Positions 25,841 through 34,518 are shown, counted from the stretch's first letter. The stretch is DNA of 64,000 nucleotides from an uncultured Oscillospiraceae bacterium (GCA_910587995.1 CAJUNS010000001.1:1-64000), one strand, 5' to 3'. Notes: generated by a model from the letters alone, not told the origin. Translations and numbers: made by a program.

Positions 25841-26665
25841 ATGAGGGAAAGCTATAGCCAAAAAATCTCCCAGCGCCAGTGGAACCAGCCGGACAAGGGC
25901 CAGTTGGAAAGCCAGCGGGAAGCCACCTTTATAGACGACATCATCCAGAAGGACCACCTGGAGCGCCAGGTGCTGGCCGCTTTGGACGGGGTGGAGACTG
26001 TGTTCGACGGCGGGGCCGGGTGCGGGCGGTTCTCTATCCTGCTGGCAAAGCGGGGGTGCCAGGTCACCCACTTCGACATCTCCCAGCCCATGCTTGACAA
26101 GGCAAAGGAGCTGGCGGCGGAGGCCGGGGTGCTGGGCAATATGGAGTTTGTCCAGGGAGCTTTAGAGGATTTGTCCGCCTATAGGGACGGGCAGTTCGAC
26201 ATGGTGCTCTCCTTTGACGCGCCGGTGTCCTACACCTATCCCAACCAGGAAAAGGTTATTGGGGAGCTGAGCCGCATCTGCAAAAAGAAGTTGCTGCTCA
26301 GCGTCAGCTCCCGGCTGGGCTCTCTGCCCTATCTGGCGGACCCCATCCAAAAAAGCCGCTTTATTCTGGACGAAAGCTGCCCCGACCCCTTTGTCCAGTG
26401 GTGCCTGAGTCACCGGGAGGAGATGGCGGAGAGCTTCCGCTTTGACCTGGCAGGGGCGAAAAGGCTGCTGGCAGAGGGCGTCTTGGGCGGAGAAGCCGAG
26501 ATCGCGGAGTATGAGCGGGGCGGCGCGCCCTGGTGCATCACCTACGGCTTTCTGCCCGATGAGCTGCGGGGCATCTTGGAGGGGCTGGGCCTAAAGGACA
26601 TCCGCATGGCCGGGCCGGGGCCTATGCCCGCGGCATATCCTGGGAGATTCTGCGGAAAATCATGA
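25841..26665 (+). CDS. SAM-dependent methyltransferase, C-terminus frameshifted
   Basis: 274 residues before a stop. Class I methyltransferase fold: motif I VFDGGAGCGRFSILLA, FDISQPMLDKAKELA, and acidic strand DMVLSFDAPVSYTYP. The reading frame changes near 26615, in GGCCGGGCCGGGG; after it the visible frame gives only GPMPAAYPGRFCGKS, while the expected tail is in the neighbouring frame (26620-26775). A one-base loss in the G/C run would account for this. SD GAGAGGAA supports the start. Either a recent mutation or a sequence error. Confidence 0.8.
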   Translation: MRESYSQKISQRQWNQPDKGQLESQREATFIDDIIQKDHLERQVLAALDGVETVFDGGAGCGRFSILLAKRGCQVTHFDISQPMLDKAKELAAEAGVLGNMEFVQGALEDLSAYRDGQFDMVLSFDAPVSYTYPNQEKVIGELSRICKKKLLLSVSSRLGSLPYLADPIQKSRFILDESCPDPFVQWCLSHREEMAESFRFDLAGAKRLLAEGVLGGEAEIAEYERGGAPWCITYGFLPDELRGILEGLGLKDIRMAGPGPMPAAYPGRFCGKS

Positions 26666-26775
26666 TGGACCCGGCCCAAAGGCGGGACTTTCTGGACTTC
26701 TGCTATGTGTACGACCAGAACCCCTATGTGCTGGGCATGGGCAAGGACAACCTGTTCGCCATAGGGGAGAAGTGA
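26620..26775 (+). pseudogene. Out-of-frame C-terminal tail of the methyltransferase
   Basis: In this frame the sequence reads AYARGISWEILRKIMMDP, then RRDFLDFCYVYDQNPYVLG and ends KDNLFAIGEK with TGA at 26773. Its amino-acid character and its place, ending 12 bases before the next start, mark it as the original C-terminus of the preceding gene. Confidence 0.7.
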
Positions 26776-26787
26776 GGAGGGCTTGGT

Positions 26788-27267
26788 TTGGACAAGTTTC
26801 TGTGTGTGCTGGGCATTTTTGATGAAGCGACCCAGCGGGCGCTGGGGGAGTATCAGCGGGCCATTTTGGCCCAGGGCTTCACCGGGCGGCAGACCATGGG
26901 CATCCCCTTTCATGTGACCTTGGGCACCTTTGGGCTGGACCGCCGGCAGGAGCTGGAAGAAAAGCTTCTGGCTCTGAAAACAAAGCCCGTGGAGGCGTTC
27001 TTTAACCATATGGGGCTGTTTGAGGGCCAGCAGGTGCTCTTTTTGTCCCCAGACGTAACCCCGGAGCTGCTGGCCCTAAAAGAGGCCTTCAGCCAGGAAA
27101 AAGGCTGGACCGCCCACACCACCATGCTCATTGACAGCCGGGAAAATGTGCTGGCTGGTCTGGAAATTTTAGGAAAGCGCTTCCGCCGGTTCTCCGGGAG
27201 AATCGAGAGGGCGGCGCTGTATGAGTTCTTCCCCTCTCAAAAGCTGGGGGAAAAGATATTGGAATAG
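26788..27267 (+). CDS. 2'-5' RNA ligase family protein
   Basis: 159 residues from TTG 26788, fixed by GAGGAGG at 26774-26780. The two HxT motifs of the 2H phosphoesterase superfamily are visible as FHVTLGTF (about residue 43) and WTAHTTML (about 111). Members cleave or ligate 2',3'-cyclic or 2'-5' linked RNA ends (LigT/YjcG-like). The physiological substrate is unknown. Confidence 0.85.
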   Translation: MDKFLCVLGIFDEATQRALGEYQRAILAQGFTGRQTMGIPFHVTLGTFGLDRRQELEEKLLALKTKPVEAFFNHMGLFEGQQVLFLSPDVTPELLALKEAFSQEKGWTAHTTMLIDSRENVLAGLEILGKRFRRFSGRIERAALYEFFPSQKLGEKILE

Positions 27268-27280
27268 AGAGGAAAAGTAT

Positions 27281-27649
27281 ATGAAAATAGAGGCCATCAC
27301 AGAGAACGGGGTTCTTGTGGCCCTGGCAGAGGGCCCGGAGAAGCTGCTGACCAGCACCCAGGCAGCCCTGGATTTGGCCATGACCGTGCAGTATGAGACA
27401 GGGGCCCAGAGGCTTGCCCTGCCCAAAAAGCTGGTGGCCGAGGAGTTCTTCATCCTCAGCAGCGGCATGGCGGGAGAGGTCCTGCAAAAGTACATCAACT
27501 ATCGCTTCAAGCTGGCCATCTGGGGGGATTTCTCCCGGTACACCAGCAAGCCCCTGCACGACTTTATCTACGAGTCCAACCAGGGGAAGGACTTTTTCTT
27601 TGTGGCCTCCCAAGAAGAGGCCCTCCGCAAGCTGGCGGAGGCGGAATAA
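27281..27649 (+). CDS. DUF4180 domain-containing protein
   Basis: 122 residues. EFFILSSGMAGEVLQKYINY, FKLAIWGDFSRYTSKPLHDF and ESNQGKDFFFVASQEEAL match DUF4180, a small cytoplasmic family of unknown function often found near stress or transport genes. Start ATG 27281 has GAGAGG upstream; 13 bases separate it from the ligase-family gene. Confidence 0.88.
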   Translation: MKIEAITENGVLVALAEGPEKLLTSTQAALDLAMTVQYETGAQRLALPKKLVAEEFFILSSGMAGEVLQKYINYRFKLAIWGDFSRYTSKPLHDFIYESNQGKDFFFVASQEEALRKLAEAE

Positions 27650-27672
27650 GGAGAGCGGAGGAAACATGCGGC

Positions 27673-28539
27673 ATGAGGACAGCAAATTGGCAGGACTATG
27701 AACTGATTGACGCCTCGGGGGGCGAACGGCTGGAGCGCTGGGGCGGCATTGTGCTCATCCGGCCAGACCCTCAAATTATCTGGACCAGCGCCCAAAAGGA
27801 CACCCGCTGGACCACGGCCCACGCCCGGTACCACCGCTCCAACAAAGGCGGCGGACACTGGGAGGCCTATCAAAAAATGCCCGATGTATGGCAGATTCAC
27901 TGGCAGGAGCTGACCTTCCGCTTAAAGCCCATGGGCTTTAAGCACACAGGGCTCTTCCCCGAGCAGGCGGTGAACTGGGCCTATGCCCAGGAGAAAATCC
28001 GGAAAGCCCAGCGCCCGGTAAAGGTGCTGAACCTGTTCGGCTACACCGGCGCGGCTACCTTGGCCTGCCTCTGGGCCGGGGCCTCGGTTACCCATGTGGA
28101 CGCCTCTAAGGGCATGGTGCAGTGGGCCAAGGAGAACGCCGCCGCTTCGGGGCTGGAGGGCAGGCCCGTGCGCTGGCTGGTAGACGACTGCGGAAAATTC
28201 GTCCAGCGGGAGAAGCGCCGGGGCAATACCTATGACGCCATTATCATGGACCCTCCCTCCTATGGCCGGGGCCCGGGGGGCGAGGTGTGGAAGCTGGAAG
28301 AGCAGCTGGAATCCCTGGTGCGGAACTGCATGGACATTCTCGCCCCGGATCCCCTGTTTTTTCTGCTCAATTCCTACACCACCGGCCTCTCCCCGGCGGT
28401 GATGGAGTACTTTTTGACGGTGCTGCTGGGCCCCCGCTTTGGAGGCCGGGTGCGGGCGGAGGAAATCGGCCTGCCGGTAACGGGCAGCGGCATGACCCTG
28501 CCCTGCGGGAATACGGCCATTTGGGAAAGAGAGGGCTGA
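27673..28539 (+). CDS. Class I SAM-dependent rRNA methyltransferase (RlmI/RlmK-like)
   Basis: 288 residues. Motif I is VLNLFGYTGAATLACLWAGA, then VTHVDASKGMVQWAKENA, with the catalytic IIMDPPSYGRG (DPPSY) typical for RlmI/YccW-type 23S rRNA cytosine or guanine methyltransferases. The N-terminal PUA domain of RlmI is absent, as is common in Clostridial homologues. Closely spaced after the DUF4180 gene. Confidence 0.9.
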   Translation: MRTANWQDYELIDASGGERLERWGGIVLIRPDPQIIWTSAQKDTRWTTAHARYHRSNKGGGHWEAYQKMPDVWQIHWQELTFRLKPMGFKHTGLFPEQAVNWAYAQEKIRKAQRPVKVLNLFGYTGAATLACLWAGASVTHVDASKGMVQWAKENAAASGLEGRPVRWLVDDCGKFVQREKRRGNTYDAIIMDPPSYGRGPGGEVWKLEEQLESLVRNCMDILAPDPLFFLLNSYTTGLSPAVMEYFLTVLLGPRFGGRVRAEEIGLPVTGSGMTLPCGNTAIWEREG

Positions 28540-28540
28540 A

Positions 28541-28921
28541 ATGGACATACAGGCATTCTTTCGCGCCGTTGTAGAGCAGAACGCGGACGCGCTGCGAAGC
28601 TTTTTCTGTGCGGGCGCGGAAATCCGTTGGCACAACACCAACGAGCTCTTTACGGTGGAGGAATACATTCAGGCCAACTGCCAGTATCCCGGCCAGTGGG
28701 AGGGAGAGCTGGAGCGGGTGGAGCCGCTGGCCAGCGGCTCTCTGGCCACCGCCGTCCATGTGCATGCCCGGGAGGGCGGCCCTTCCTTTCATGTGGCCTC
28801 CTTTATCCGGCTGGAAGCAGGGAAGATCGCGGCGCTGGACGAGTATTGGGGCGACGATGGCCCGGCGCCCGCCTGGCGGCGGGCCATGCGCGTTGGAAGG
28901 CCCATCCGGGAGGGGGAATGA
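28541..28921 (+). CDS. SnoaL-like (NTF2-fold) protein
   Basis: 126 residues. MDIQAFFRAVVEQNADALRS, IRWHNTNELFTVEEYIQANC and FHVASFIRLEAGKIAALDEY give the nuclear-transport-factor-2/SnoaL-like cone fold. Members are small isomerases, cyclases or binding proteins; no function can be assigned. Starts two bases after the methyltransferase stop. Confidence 0.85.
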   Translation: MDIQAFFRAVVEQNADALRSFFCAGAEIRWHNTNELFTVEEYIQANCQYPGQWEGELERVEPLASGSLATAVHVHAREGGPSFHVASFIRLEAGKIAALDEYWGDDGPAPAWRRAMRVGRPIREGE

Positions 28922-28922
28922 C

Positions 28923-29282
28923 ATGTACAAGTGGAGCTTTTTAGCCGCCGCCGCGGCCTGGGTGCTCTCCATGCTGTATGAGTGGCTGTGGAACGGCGGA
29001 AGAATCGTACAGTATCTTGCCTGGGCCGTAGTTGGGGCAACGGTGCTGTTGGGGCTGATGGTCCGCAGCGTCTCCAAGGAGGACTCCGGCCGGAAGCCCC
29101 GGCCGATGGAGTGGTTTTTGCTGGCGGCGCTGACCGCGGCCCTCTTTTTCGCGGCCGTGGAGCATACAGCCCAGGGGCATCTGACCCATATCCCCGTGCT
29201 GCCCATGTATATCGTGCTGTTCCTGGACTTTTTCCTAACCGGCGGCTATCTTTGGTGGCAGAGGCTGAAAAGGCGAAAGTAA
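28923..29282 (+). CDS. Small integral membrane protein
   Basis: 119 residues from ATG 28923, which overlaps the preceding stop region and has GGGGGA upstream. Four hydrophobic segments: WSFLAAAAAWVLSMLYEWLW, YLAWAVVGATVLLGLMV, WFLLAALTAALFFAAVE and LPMYIVLFLDFFLTGGYLWW, with a basic C-terminus. No family recognised. Confidence 0.7.
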   Translation: MYKWSFLAAAAAWVLSMLYEWLWNGGRIVQYLAWAVVGATVLLGLMVRSVSKEDSGRKPRPMEWFLLAALTAALFFAAVEHTAQGHLTHIPVLPMYIVLFLDFFLTGGYLWWQRLKRRK

Positions 29283-29410
29283 GGGGAAGCCAAGAATCCG
29301 GGCGTTTCCAAAAGCGCGGTTTTTGAGCGGCGCGGAGCATGGGCCCGCCCGGCTTAAGGGACCGGCTTGGCCCGGTTTCCGGTTCGATTACCAAGAACGG
29401 AGGGAAAATT

Positions 29411-30247
29411 TTGGCATTCATCGAGGCCCGAGGCCTGCGCTACCGCTATGAGGCGGAGGAAGGGAGCCATGAGGTGCTCCATGGGGTGGATTTGGACATT
29501 GAAGCCGGAGAATTTGTGGCGCTGCTGGGCCACAACGGCTGCGGCAAGTCCACCATGGCCAAACTGCTAAACGGCATGTATACCCCCAGCGGGGGCACGC
29601 TGACTGTGGACGGCATCAGCGCCGCGGACGAAAGCCGCCAGCTGGACCTGCGCCGCCGGGTAGGCTTGGTGCTGCAAAATCCGGACAACCAGCTGGTGGC
29701 CGGGGTGGTGGAAGAGGACGTGGCCTTCGGGCCGGAAAACCTTGGGGTGCCCCCCGGGGAAATCCGCCGCCGGGTAGACGAGGCCCTGAAGGCGGTGGAT
29801 ATGTACCGCTACCGGACCCACGCCCCCCACAAGCTCTCCGGCGGACAGAAGCAGCGGGTGGCCATCGCGGGGGTTATCGCCATGGAGACCCAGTGCATTG
29901 TGCTGGACGAGCCCACCGCCATGCTGGACCCCCGGGGCCGTACAGAGGTCATGGAGACCATCCAGAAGCTGAACCGGGAGAAGGGCATCACCATTGTGCT
30001 CATCACCCACTACATGGACGAGGCGGTCCAGGCCGGCCGGGTGGTGGTGATGGATGATGGGAATATTCTGATGGACGGTCCGCCCCGGCAGGTGTTCAGC
30101 GATGTAGAGCGCCTAAAACGCCACGGCCTGGACGTACCCCAGGCCACGGAGCTTGTCTACCGGCTGAAAGCGGCCGGGATAGACCTGGGCGGCTCGCCGC
30201 TCTCCGTGGAGGAATGTATCCAGCTGTTTAGAAAAAGACTGGTGTGA
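29411..30247 (+). CDS. ecfA1: Energy-coupling factor transporter ATPase EcfA1
   Basis: 278 residues from TTG 29411 (GGAGGG at 29399-29404). ABC ATPase with Walker A GHNGCGKST, Q-loop LQNPDNQLVAG, signature LSGGQKQR, Walker B CIVLDEPTAML and H-loop LITHYMDEA. The NPDNQ form of the Q-loop and the C-terminal LKRHGLDVPQATEL helix are typical of the A-component of ECF vitamin importers. Its usual neighbours ecfA2 and ecfT come only after two inserted genes. Confidence 0.93.
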   Translation: MAFIEARGLRYRYEAEEGSHEVLHGVDLDIEAGEFVALLGHNGCGKSTMAKLLNGMYTPSGGTLTVDGISAADESRQLDLRRRVGLVLQNPDNQLVAGVVEEDVAFGPENLGVPPGEIRRRVDEALKAVDMYRYRTHAPHKLSGGQKQRVAIAGVIAMETQCIVLDEPTAMLDPRGRTEVMETIQKLNREKGITIVLITHYMDEAVQAGRVVVMDDGNILMDGPPRQVFSDVERLKRHGLDVPQATELVYRLKAAGIDLGGSPLSVEECIQLFRKRLV

Positions 30248-30260
30248 GAAAGGGGCTCAA

Positions 30261-31151
30261 ATGATGAGAACTGCGCGGAGAACTGCCCAGGAGATGCTGG
30301 ACTTGATTTTACAGGTTGCCCGGGAGGATGAGAACATCCGCAGCGTGCTGATGGTGGGTTCCCGGGCCAACCCGGACTGTGCCCCGGACGCCTATCAGGA
30401 CTTTGACGTCTGCTATTTTGTGCGCCGGGTCAAGCCGGATTACTGGGACAATATGGCCTGGATTGAGGAGAAGTTCGGCAGGCCAGCCCTGGTCCAGAGG
30501 CCGGAGAGCATGGAGCTCATTCCCCCGGACAATGACGGCAGCTACATCTACCTGATGATCTTCCCGGACGGGAACCGAATCGACCTGCAGGTGACGGAGG
30601 ACCCCTATGTGGACGATGGGGAGCCCGCTGTGCTGCTGCTGGACAAGGACGGGGACTTCCCGGAAATCGCGGTGAAGCCGGACTTCTGGCACGTGAAAAA
30701 GCCGGGAGCGAAGGCCTTTGCCGACTGCTGCAATGAGTTCCACTGGTGCCTGAACAATGTAGCCAAGGCCATTGCCAGAGAGGAGCTCTCCCTGGGCATG
30801 GATATGCTGAACCACTATGTGCGGGACATGCTGGTGCTCATGCTGAGCTGGTATGTGGGCGCGGCCCATGAGTTTAAGATTTCTGTGGGCAAGGGGGGCA
30901 AGTATTTTCAGCGTCTTTTGCCACAAGAGATGTATGACAGCTTTAGGAGAACCTACTCAGACGCGGAGTACGCCCATATGTGGGAGGCCTCCTTTGAGAT
31001 GCTGGATCTGTTCGGCAAGGCGGCCCGAGCCACAGCCGCGCAGCTGGGCTACGCCTATGATGAGGCGGAAGAGGCGGGCATCCGGGAGTATATGGAGATG
31101 GTGAGGGGCGAGAGGCTCTCCACCGGAGGATACGGAGAACCGGGACGCTAG
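30261..31151 (+). CDS. Aminoglycoside 6-adenylyltransferase family protein (ANT(6)-like)
   Basis: 296 residues, the family's normal length. Nucleotidyltransferase motif MVGSRANPDCAPDAYQDFDV (GS...D.D) and DGNRIDLQVTEDPY supply the catalytic aspartates; LNNVAKAIAREELSLGMDML, NHYVRDMLVLMLSWYVG and VGKGGKYFQRLLP are typical of AadE/AadK streptomycin adenylyltransferases. It may confer streptomycin resistance, but chromosomal homologues need not. It lies 13 bases after ecfA1. Confidence 0.9.
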   Translation: MMRTARRTAQEMLDLILQVAREDENIRSVLMVGSRANPDCAPDAYQDFDVCYFVRRVKPDYWDNMAWIEEKFGRPALVQRPESMELIPPDNDGSYIYLMIFPDGNRIDLQVTEDPYVDDGEPAVLLLDKDGDFPEIAVKPDFWHVKKPGAKAFADCCNEFHWCLNNVAKAIAREELSLGMDMLNHYVRDMLVLMLSWYVGAAHEFKISVGKGGKYFQRLLPQEMYDSFRRTYSDAEYAHMWEASFEMLDLFGKAARATAAQLGYAYDEAEEAGIREYMEMVRGERLSTGGYGEPGR

Positions 31152-31210
31152 AGATTCGCGTGATTGGCCGGGAGCACAAGGAGGATATCCATCTTCCTAA
31201 CCAGTTTTGA
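31151..31210 (+). pseudogene. Remnant of a GNAT acetyltransferase N-terminus
   Basis: The frame from 31151 reads EIRVIGREHKEDIHLPNQF and then stops. It resembles the opening of a small acetyltransferase group (M.IR.I..EHK.DI.LPN.PF). The expected start codon is CTA. Only about 19 residues are left, so this is tentative. Confidence 0.35.
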
Positions 31211-31230
31211 GAAACAGAAAGGGAATGGGA

Positions 31231-32157
31231 ATGAATGCGGAAATGATTGAGCGGCTGTGCCTAAAGCTCTTTTCACAAAAGCCCCAAGCTGTGGCCCGGT
31301 GCGGCGTTGGCACAGGAAACTATGTCTATATTGTGGAGCTGGGGGAGCAAAGGCTGGTTTTCCGGTGCGGTCAGAACTGCTCTTATACGGATACGGTCTC
31401 TTGGCTGAACCAGCTCTGGGCCATTGGGATTCCCGTCCCTCAGGTGCTGAAGAATGGAAGTTTTGAGGGGTACGAATACCTTGTGCTATCCTATATAGAG
31501 GGCAAGGACCTGGGCCTTGTCTACCCGGAGCTGAGCGAAGGGGAGAAGCGGAAGCTGGCCAAACAGGTGGTGGAGATACAGGACCGGGTTGCCGGACTCC
31601 CCTTAGATAACCTGGCCGCCGGTTGGAAGTGGAGCGGCTTCGTAGAAGAAATGCTGGGCCGCGCCCGGGAGCGGATCGCCCGAAACGGGTATTTTGATGT
31701 GGAAAAGGCGGACAGGCTTTTGGGCAAAATGGGCCAATTCCAGGAATATTTTGCGGCCGTGGAGCCAGTGGCCTATCTGGACGATATCACCACCAAAAAC
31801 CTGCTCATCCACAAGGGGGCGCTGTCCGGCATTATTGATGTGGACTGGATTGGGATCGGGGACCGGCTGACCCAGGCGGCGCTGACCTATACAGCGCTGC
31901 TGAACATGGAGTGTGACACCCATTATGTGGAATATATTCTGGAGGAAATGAACCTGAGCGGAATGCGGAGAAGCGCGTTTCTCTTTTATGCCCTGCTGTA
32001 CTGCGTGGATTTTATGGGGGAGCGGGGCACACGGTTTATGGACAAAACCGTGGAAGTGAACCCGGAAATCGTGGAGCGCCTGAACCGGATTTATGATACA
32101 TTGTGGAAAGGATTGGAGGAAAACCAATGGCAGGGGGCGTGCATATGCCAATCTTAG
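31231..32157 (+). CDS. APH/choline kinase family phosphotransferase
   Basis: 308 residues from ATG 31231 (AAAGGG seven bases upstream). Protein-kinase-like fold: VGTGNYVYIVELGEQRLVFR nucleotide lobe, LVLSYIEGKDLG hinge, catalytic loop AYLDDITTKNLLIHKG (Asp and Asn kept, the usual His replaced by Tyr) and metal site SGIIDVDWIGIGD. It would phosphorylate an aminoglycoside, choline or similar hydroxyl compound. Its last 31 bases overlap the start of ecfA2, so it belongs to the operon. Confidence 0.87.
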   Translation: MNAEMIERLCLKLFSQKPQAVARCGVGTGNYVYIVELGEQRLVFRCGQNCSYTDTVSWLNQLWAIGIPVPQVLKNGSFEGYEYLVLSYIEGKDLGLVYPELSEGEKRKLAKQVVEIQDRVAGLPLDNLAAGWKWSGFVEEMLGRARERIARNGYFDVEKADRLLGKMGQFQEYFAAVEPVAYLDDITTKNLLIHKGALSGIIDVDWIGIGDRLTQAALTYTALLNMECDTHYVEYILEEMNLSGMRRSAFLFYALLYCVDFMGERGTRFMDKTVEVNPEIVERLNRIYDTLWKGLEENQWQGACICQS

Positions 32158-33017
32158 AAACCAAAAATCTAACCTATATCTACGGCCAGGGCACCCCTTT
32201 TGAGAAGACCGCCGTGGAGGATGTGTCCCTCTCCATTGAGAAGGGAGAGTTCATCGGGGTCATTGGCCACACGGGCAGCGGCAAGTCCACCCTGATTCAA
32301 ACCCTCAACGGCCTGGTGCGCCCTACCTCCGGCCAAGTGCTGTTGGAGGGCCAGGACATCTGGCGGGAGCCCAAAAAGATTCGCGCCGTGCGCTTTCGGG
32401 TGGGCATGGTGTTCCAGTACCCGGAGTACCAGCTCTTTGAAGAGACCGTGCTCAAGGATATTATGTTCGGGCCAAAAAACCAGGGGCTTTCCGATGATGA
32501 GGCCCAAGCCAGGGCCTATGAGGCGGCGCGCTTCACAGGACTGAAAGAAGAACTGCTGGGGAAATCTCCCTTCGAGCTCTCCGGCGGGGAAAAGCGCCGG
32601 GCTGCCATTGCGGGGGTGATTGCCATGGACCCGGAGGTGCTGATTCTGGACGAGCCCACCGCCGGGCTGGACCCCCGGGGCCGGGACGTGCTGCTGGCCC
32701 AGATTGCCCAGTACCATAAGGAGCGGGGCAACACCGTGCTGCTGGTCTCCCACAGCATGGAGGACGTGGGCCGGGTGGCGGACCGGCTGCTGGTGATGAA
32801 CGCCGGGCAGCTGCTGGCTCTGGCCCCCACAAAGGAGGTCTTCTCCCAGGGGGAGGAACTGGAGCGGGTGGGCCTGCGGGTGCCGCAGATTACAAAAATT
32901 ATGGGGGAGCTGCAAAAACTGGGCCTGCCTGTGGACCCCTCCACGCTCACGGTGGACGGAGCCCTGCAGCAGCTGATCCCCCTGCTGAAAGAGAGGAGGA
33001 ACCTCCATGCTGTCTGA
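32127..33017 (+). CDS. ecfA2: Energy-coupling factor transporter ATPase EcfA2
   Basis: 296 residues from ATG 32127 (GGAGG seven bases upstream); an internal ATG at 32145 is a less supported alternative. Walker A GHTGSGKSTLIQTLNG, Q-loop VFQYPEYQLFEETV, signature LSGGEKRR and Walker B VLILDEPTAGLDP identify the second ATPase of the ECF module. Pairs with EcfA1 to energise EcfT. Overlaps both neighbours. Confidence 0.95.
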   Translation: MAGGVHMPILETKNLTYIYGQGTPFEKTAVEDVSLSIEKGEFIGVIGHTGSGKSTLIQTLNGLVRPTSGQVLLEGQDIWREPKKIRAVRFRVGMVFQYPEYQLFEETVLKDIMFGPKNQGLSDDEAQARAYEAARFTGLKEELLGKSPFELSGGEKRRAAIAGVIAMDPEVLILDEPTAGLDPRGRDVLLAQIAQYHKERGNTVLLVSHSMEDVGRVADRLLVMNAGQLLALAPTKEVFSQGEELERVGLRVPQITKIMGELQKLGLPVDPSTLTVDGALQQLIPLLKERRNLHAV

Positions 33018-33825
33018 CATTACCCTGGGCCAATATTTTCCGGCCCGGTCCCCGGTCCACCAGGCGGACCCCCGGCTGAAGATATGCCTGACCATTTTCT
33101 CCATTGTGCTGATCTTTTCCGCTGGGAACTTCTTTTCCCTGGGTCTGGCTGTGGGCTACATCCTGCTGGGCATGGCTTCCTCCCGCACGCCCCTTAAGCT
33201 CTACCTCAAAAGCCTAAAGCCTGTGCTGTTTATCATTGTCTTTACCGGCGTGCTGAACATTTTTTATGGCACTGGCGAGCCCTTATGGCAGTGGGGCTTC
33301 ATCAAAATTACCCAGAACGGCCTTTTAAACAGCCTGTTTGTGTCCATCCGCATTGTGGCGCTGATTTTGGCCAGCTCGGTCCTGACCTTTACCACCTCCC
33401 CCACCCAGCTGACCGACGCCATTGAGCGGCTGTTAAAGCCTCTCGGGAAGCTGGGGGTACCGGTGCACGAGTTCGCCATGATGATGACCATCGCCCTGCG
33501 CTTTGTGCCCCTGCTGCTGGAGGAAACGGATAAAATCATGAGTGCCCAGAAGGCCCGGGGGGCGGATATGGAGAGCGGCGGACTGGTCCAGCGAATCAAG
33601 GCCCTGGTGCCGGTGCTGATTCCTCTTTTCGTATCGGCCTTCCGCCGGGCCTTTGACCTGGCCACCGCCATGGAGAGCCGCTGCTATCACGGGGGCGAGG
33701 GCCGCACCAAAATGAAGCAGCTGCACTTTGGGGCGGTCGATTGGCTGGTGCTGCTTACCGCCGCGCTGGCCCTGGGGGGCTTTGTGGCGTTAAATCTGGC
33801 CTTTCCCCCCAGCATTGTGCGGTAA
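33007..33825 (+). CDS. ecfT: Energy-coupling factor transporter transmembrane protein EcfT
   Basis: 272 residues with five to six membrane helices (LKICLTIFSIVLIFSAGNFF, PVLFIIVFTGVLNIFYG, IVALILASSVLTFTTSP and a C-terminal VLLTAALALGGFVALNLAF). The two coupling-helix motifs that contact the ATPases are AQKARGAD and AMESRCYHG (A-R-G type). It forms the shared energising core for substrate-specific S-components located elsewhere. Overlaps ecfA2 by 11 bases. Confidence 0.95.
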   Translation: MLSDITLGQYFPARSPVHQADPRLKICLTIFSIVLIFSAGNFFSLGLAVGYILLGMASSRTPLKLYLKSLKPVLFIIVFTGVLNIFYGTGEPLWQWGFIKITQNGLLNSLFVSIRIVALILASSVLTFTTSPTQLTDAIERLLKPLGKLGVPVHEFAMMMTIALRFVPLLLEETDKIMSAQKARGADMESGGLVQRIKALVPVLIPLFVSAFRRAFDLATAMESRCYHGGEGRTKMKQLHFGAVDWLVLLTAALALGGFVALNLAFPPSIVR

Positions 33826-33854
33826 AGCGGCAAAACTTGAAAGGGAGCGCAGCC

Positions 33855-34505
33855 ATGTATCAACTGGTTTTGTTTGATTTGGATGGAACCTTAACCGACC
33901 CGGGCGTTGGCATTACCAACTCGGTGGCCCACGCGCTGAAAAAGTTTGGGCTGGCCGTGCCGGAGCGGGCCGCGCTGTACAAATTCATCGGCCCGCCTCT
34001 GCATGAATCTTTTGAGCGGTACTATGGCTTCTCTCAAGAACAGGCCCAGACCGCTGTGGCCTATTACCGGGAATACTTCCGGGAGAAGGGCATTTACGAA
34101 AACTTCGTCTATGATGGGGTGGAAGAGCTCCTAAAAGCCCTCCGCGGCGCGGGCCGGACGCTGGCGGTGGCCACCTCCAAGCCGGAGGTATTTGCCAAGC
34201 AGATTCTGGAGCATTTTCATTTGGACCCCTATTTTACCTATGTGGCGGGAGCCAACCTGGACGGAACCCGCACCCGGAAGGATCAGGTCATCGCCTGCGC
34301 CCTGCGTGGCTGCGGCGTGGAGGCCCCTGCGGCGGCGGTAATGGTGGGCGACCGGGAATACGACATATGGGGGGCCCGCAAGCAAGGCCTGGACTCCATT
34401 GGGGTGCTGTACGGCTATGGGGGCCAAACCGAGCTGCAAACGGCCGGGGCCACTCACCTTGCGGCGCGGCCTGGGGATATTTTCTCCTTTGTAACAAAGA
34501 ACTGA
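33855..34505 (+). CDS. HAD family hydrolase (phosphoglycolate phosphatase-like)
   Basis: 216 residues from ATG 33855 (AAAGGGAG upstream). HAD motif I LVLFDLDGTLTDPG, motif II Thr in LAVATSKPEVF, motif III Lys near TRKDQVIACA, and motif IV VMVGDREYDIWGA. A cap domain follows motif I (KFIGPPLHESFERYYGFS). It is close in sequence and equal in length to the HAD gene at 54235. Substrate unknown; Gph/YjjG-like nucleotidase or phosphatase. Confidence 0.92.
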   Translation: MYQLVLFDLDGTLTDPGVGITNSVAHALKKFGLAVPERAALYKFIGPPLHESFERYYGFSQEQAQTAVAYYREYFREKGIYENFVYDGVEELLKALRGAGRTLAVATSKPEVFAKQILEHFHLDPYFTYVAGANLDGTRTRKDQVIACALRGCGVEAPAAAVMVGDREYDIWGARKQGLDSIGVLYGYGGQTELQTAGATHLAARPGDIFSFVTKN

Positions 34506-34518
34506 GAGGAAGGGCGGC

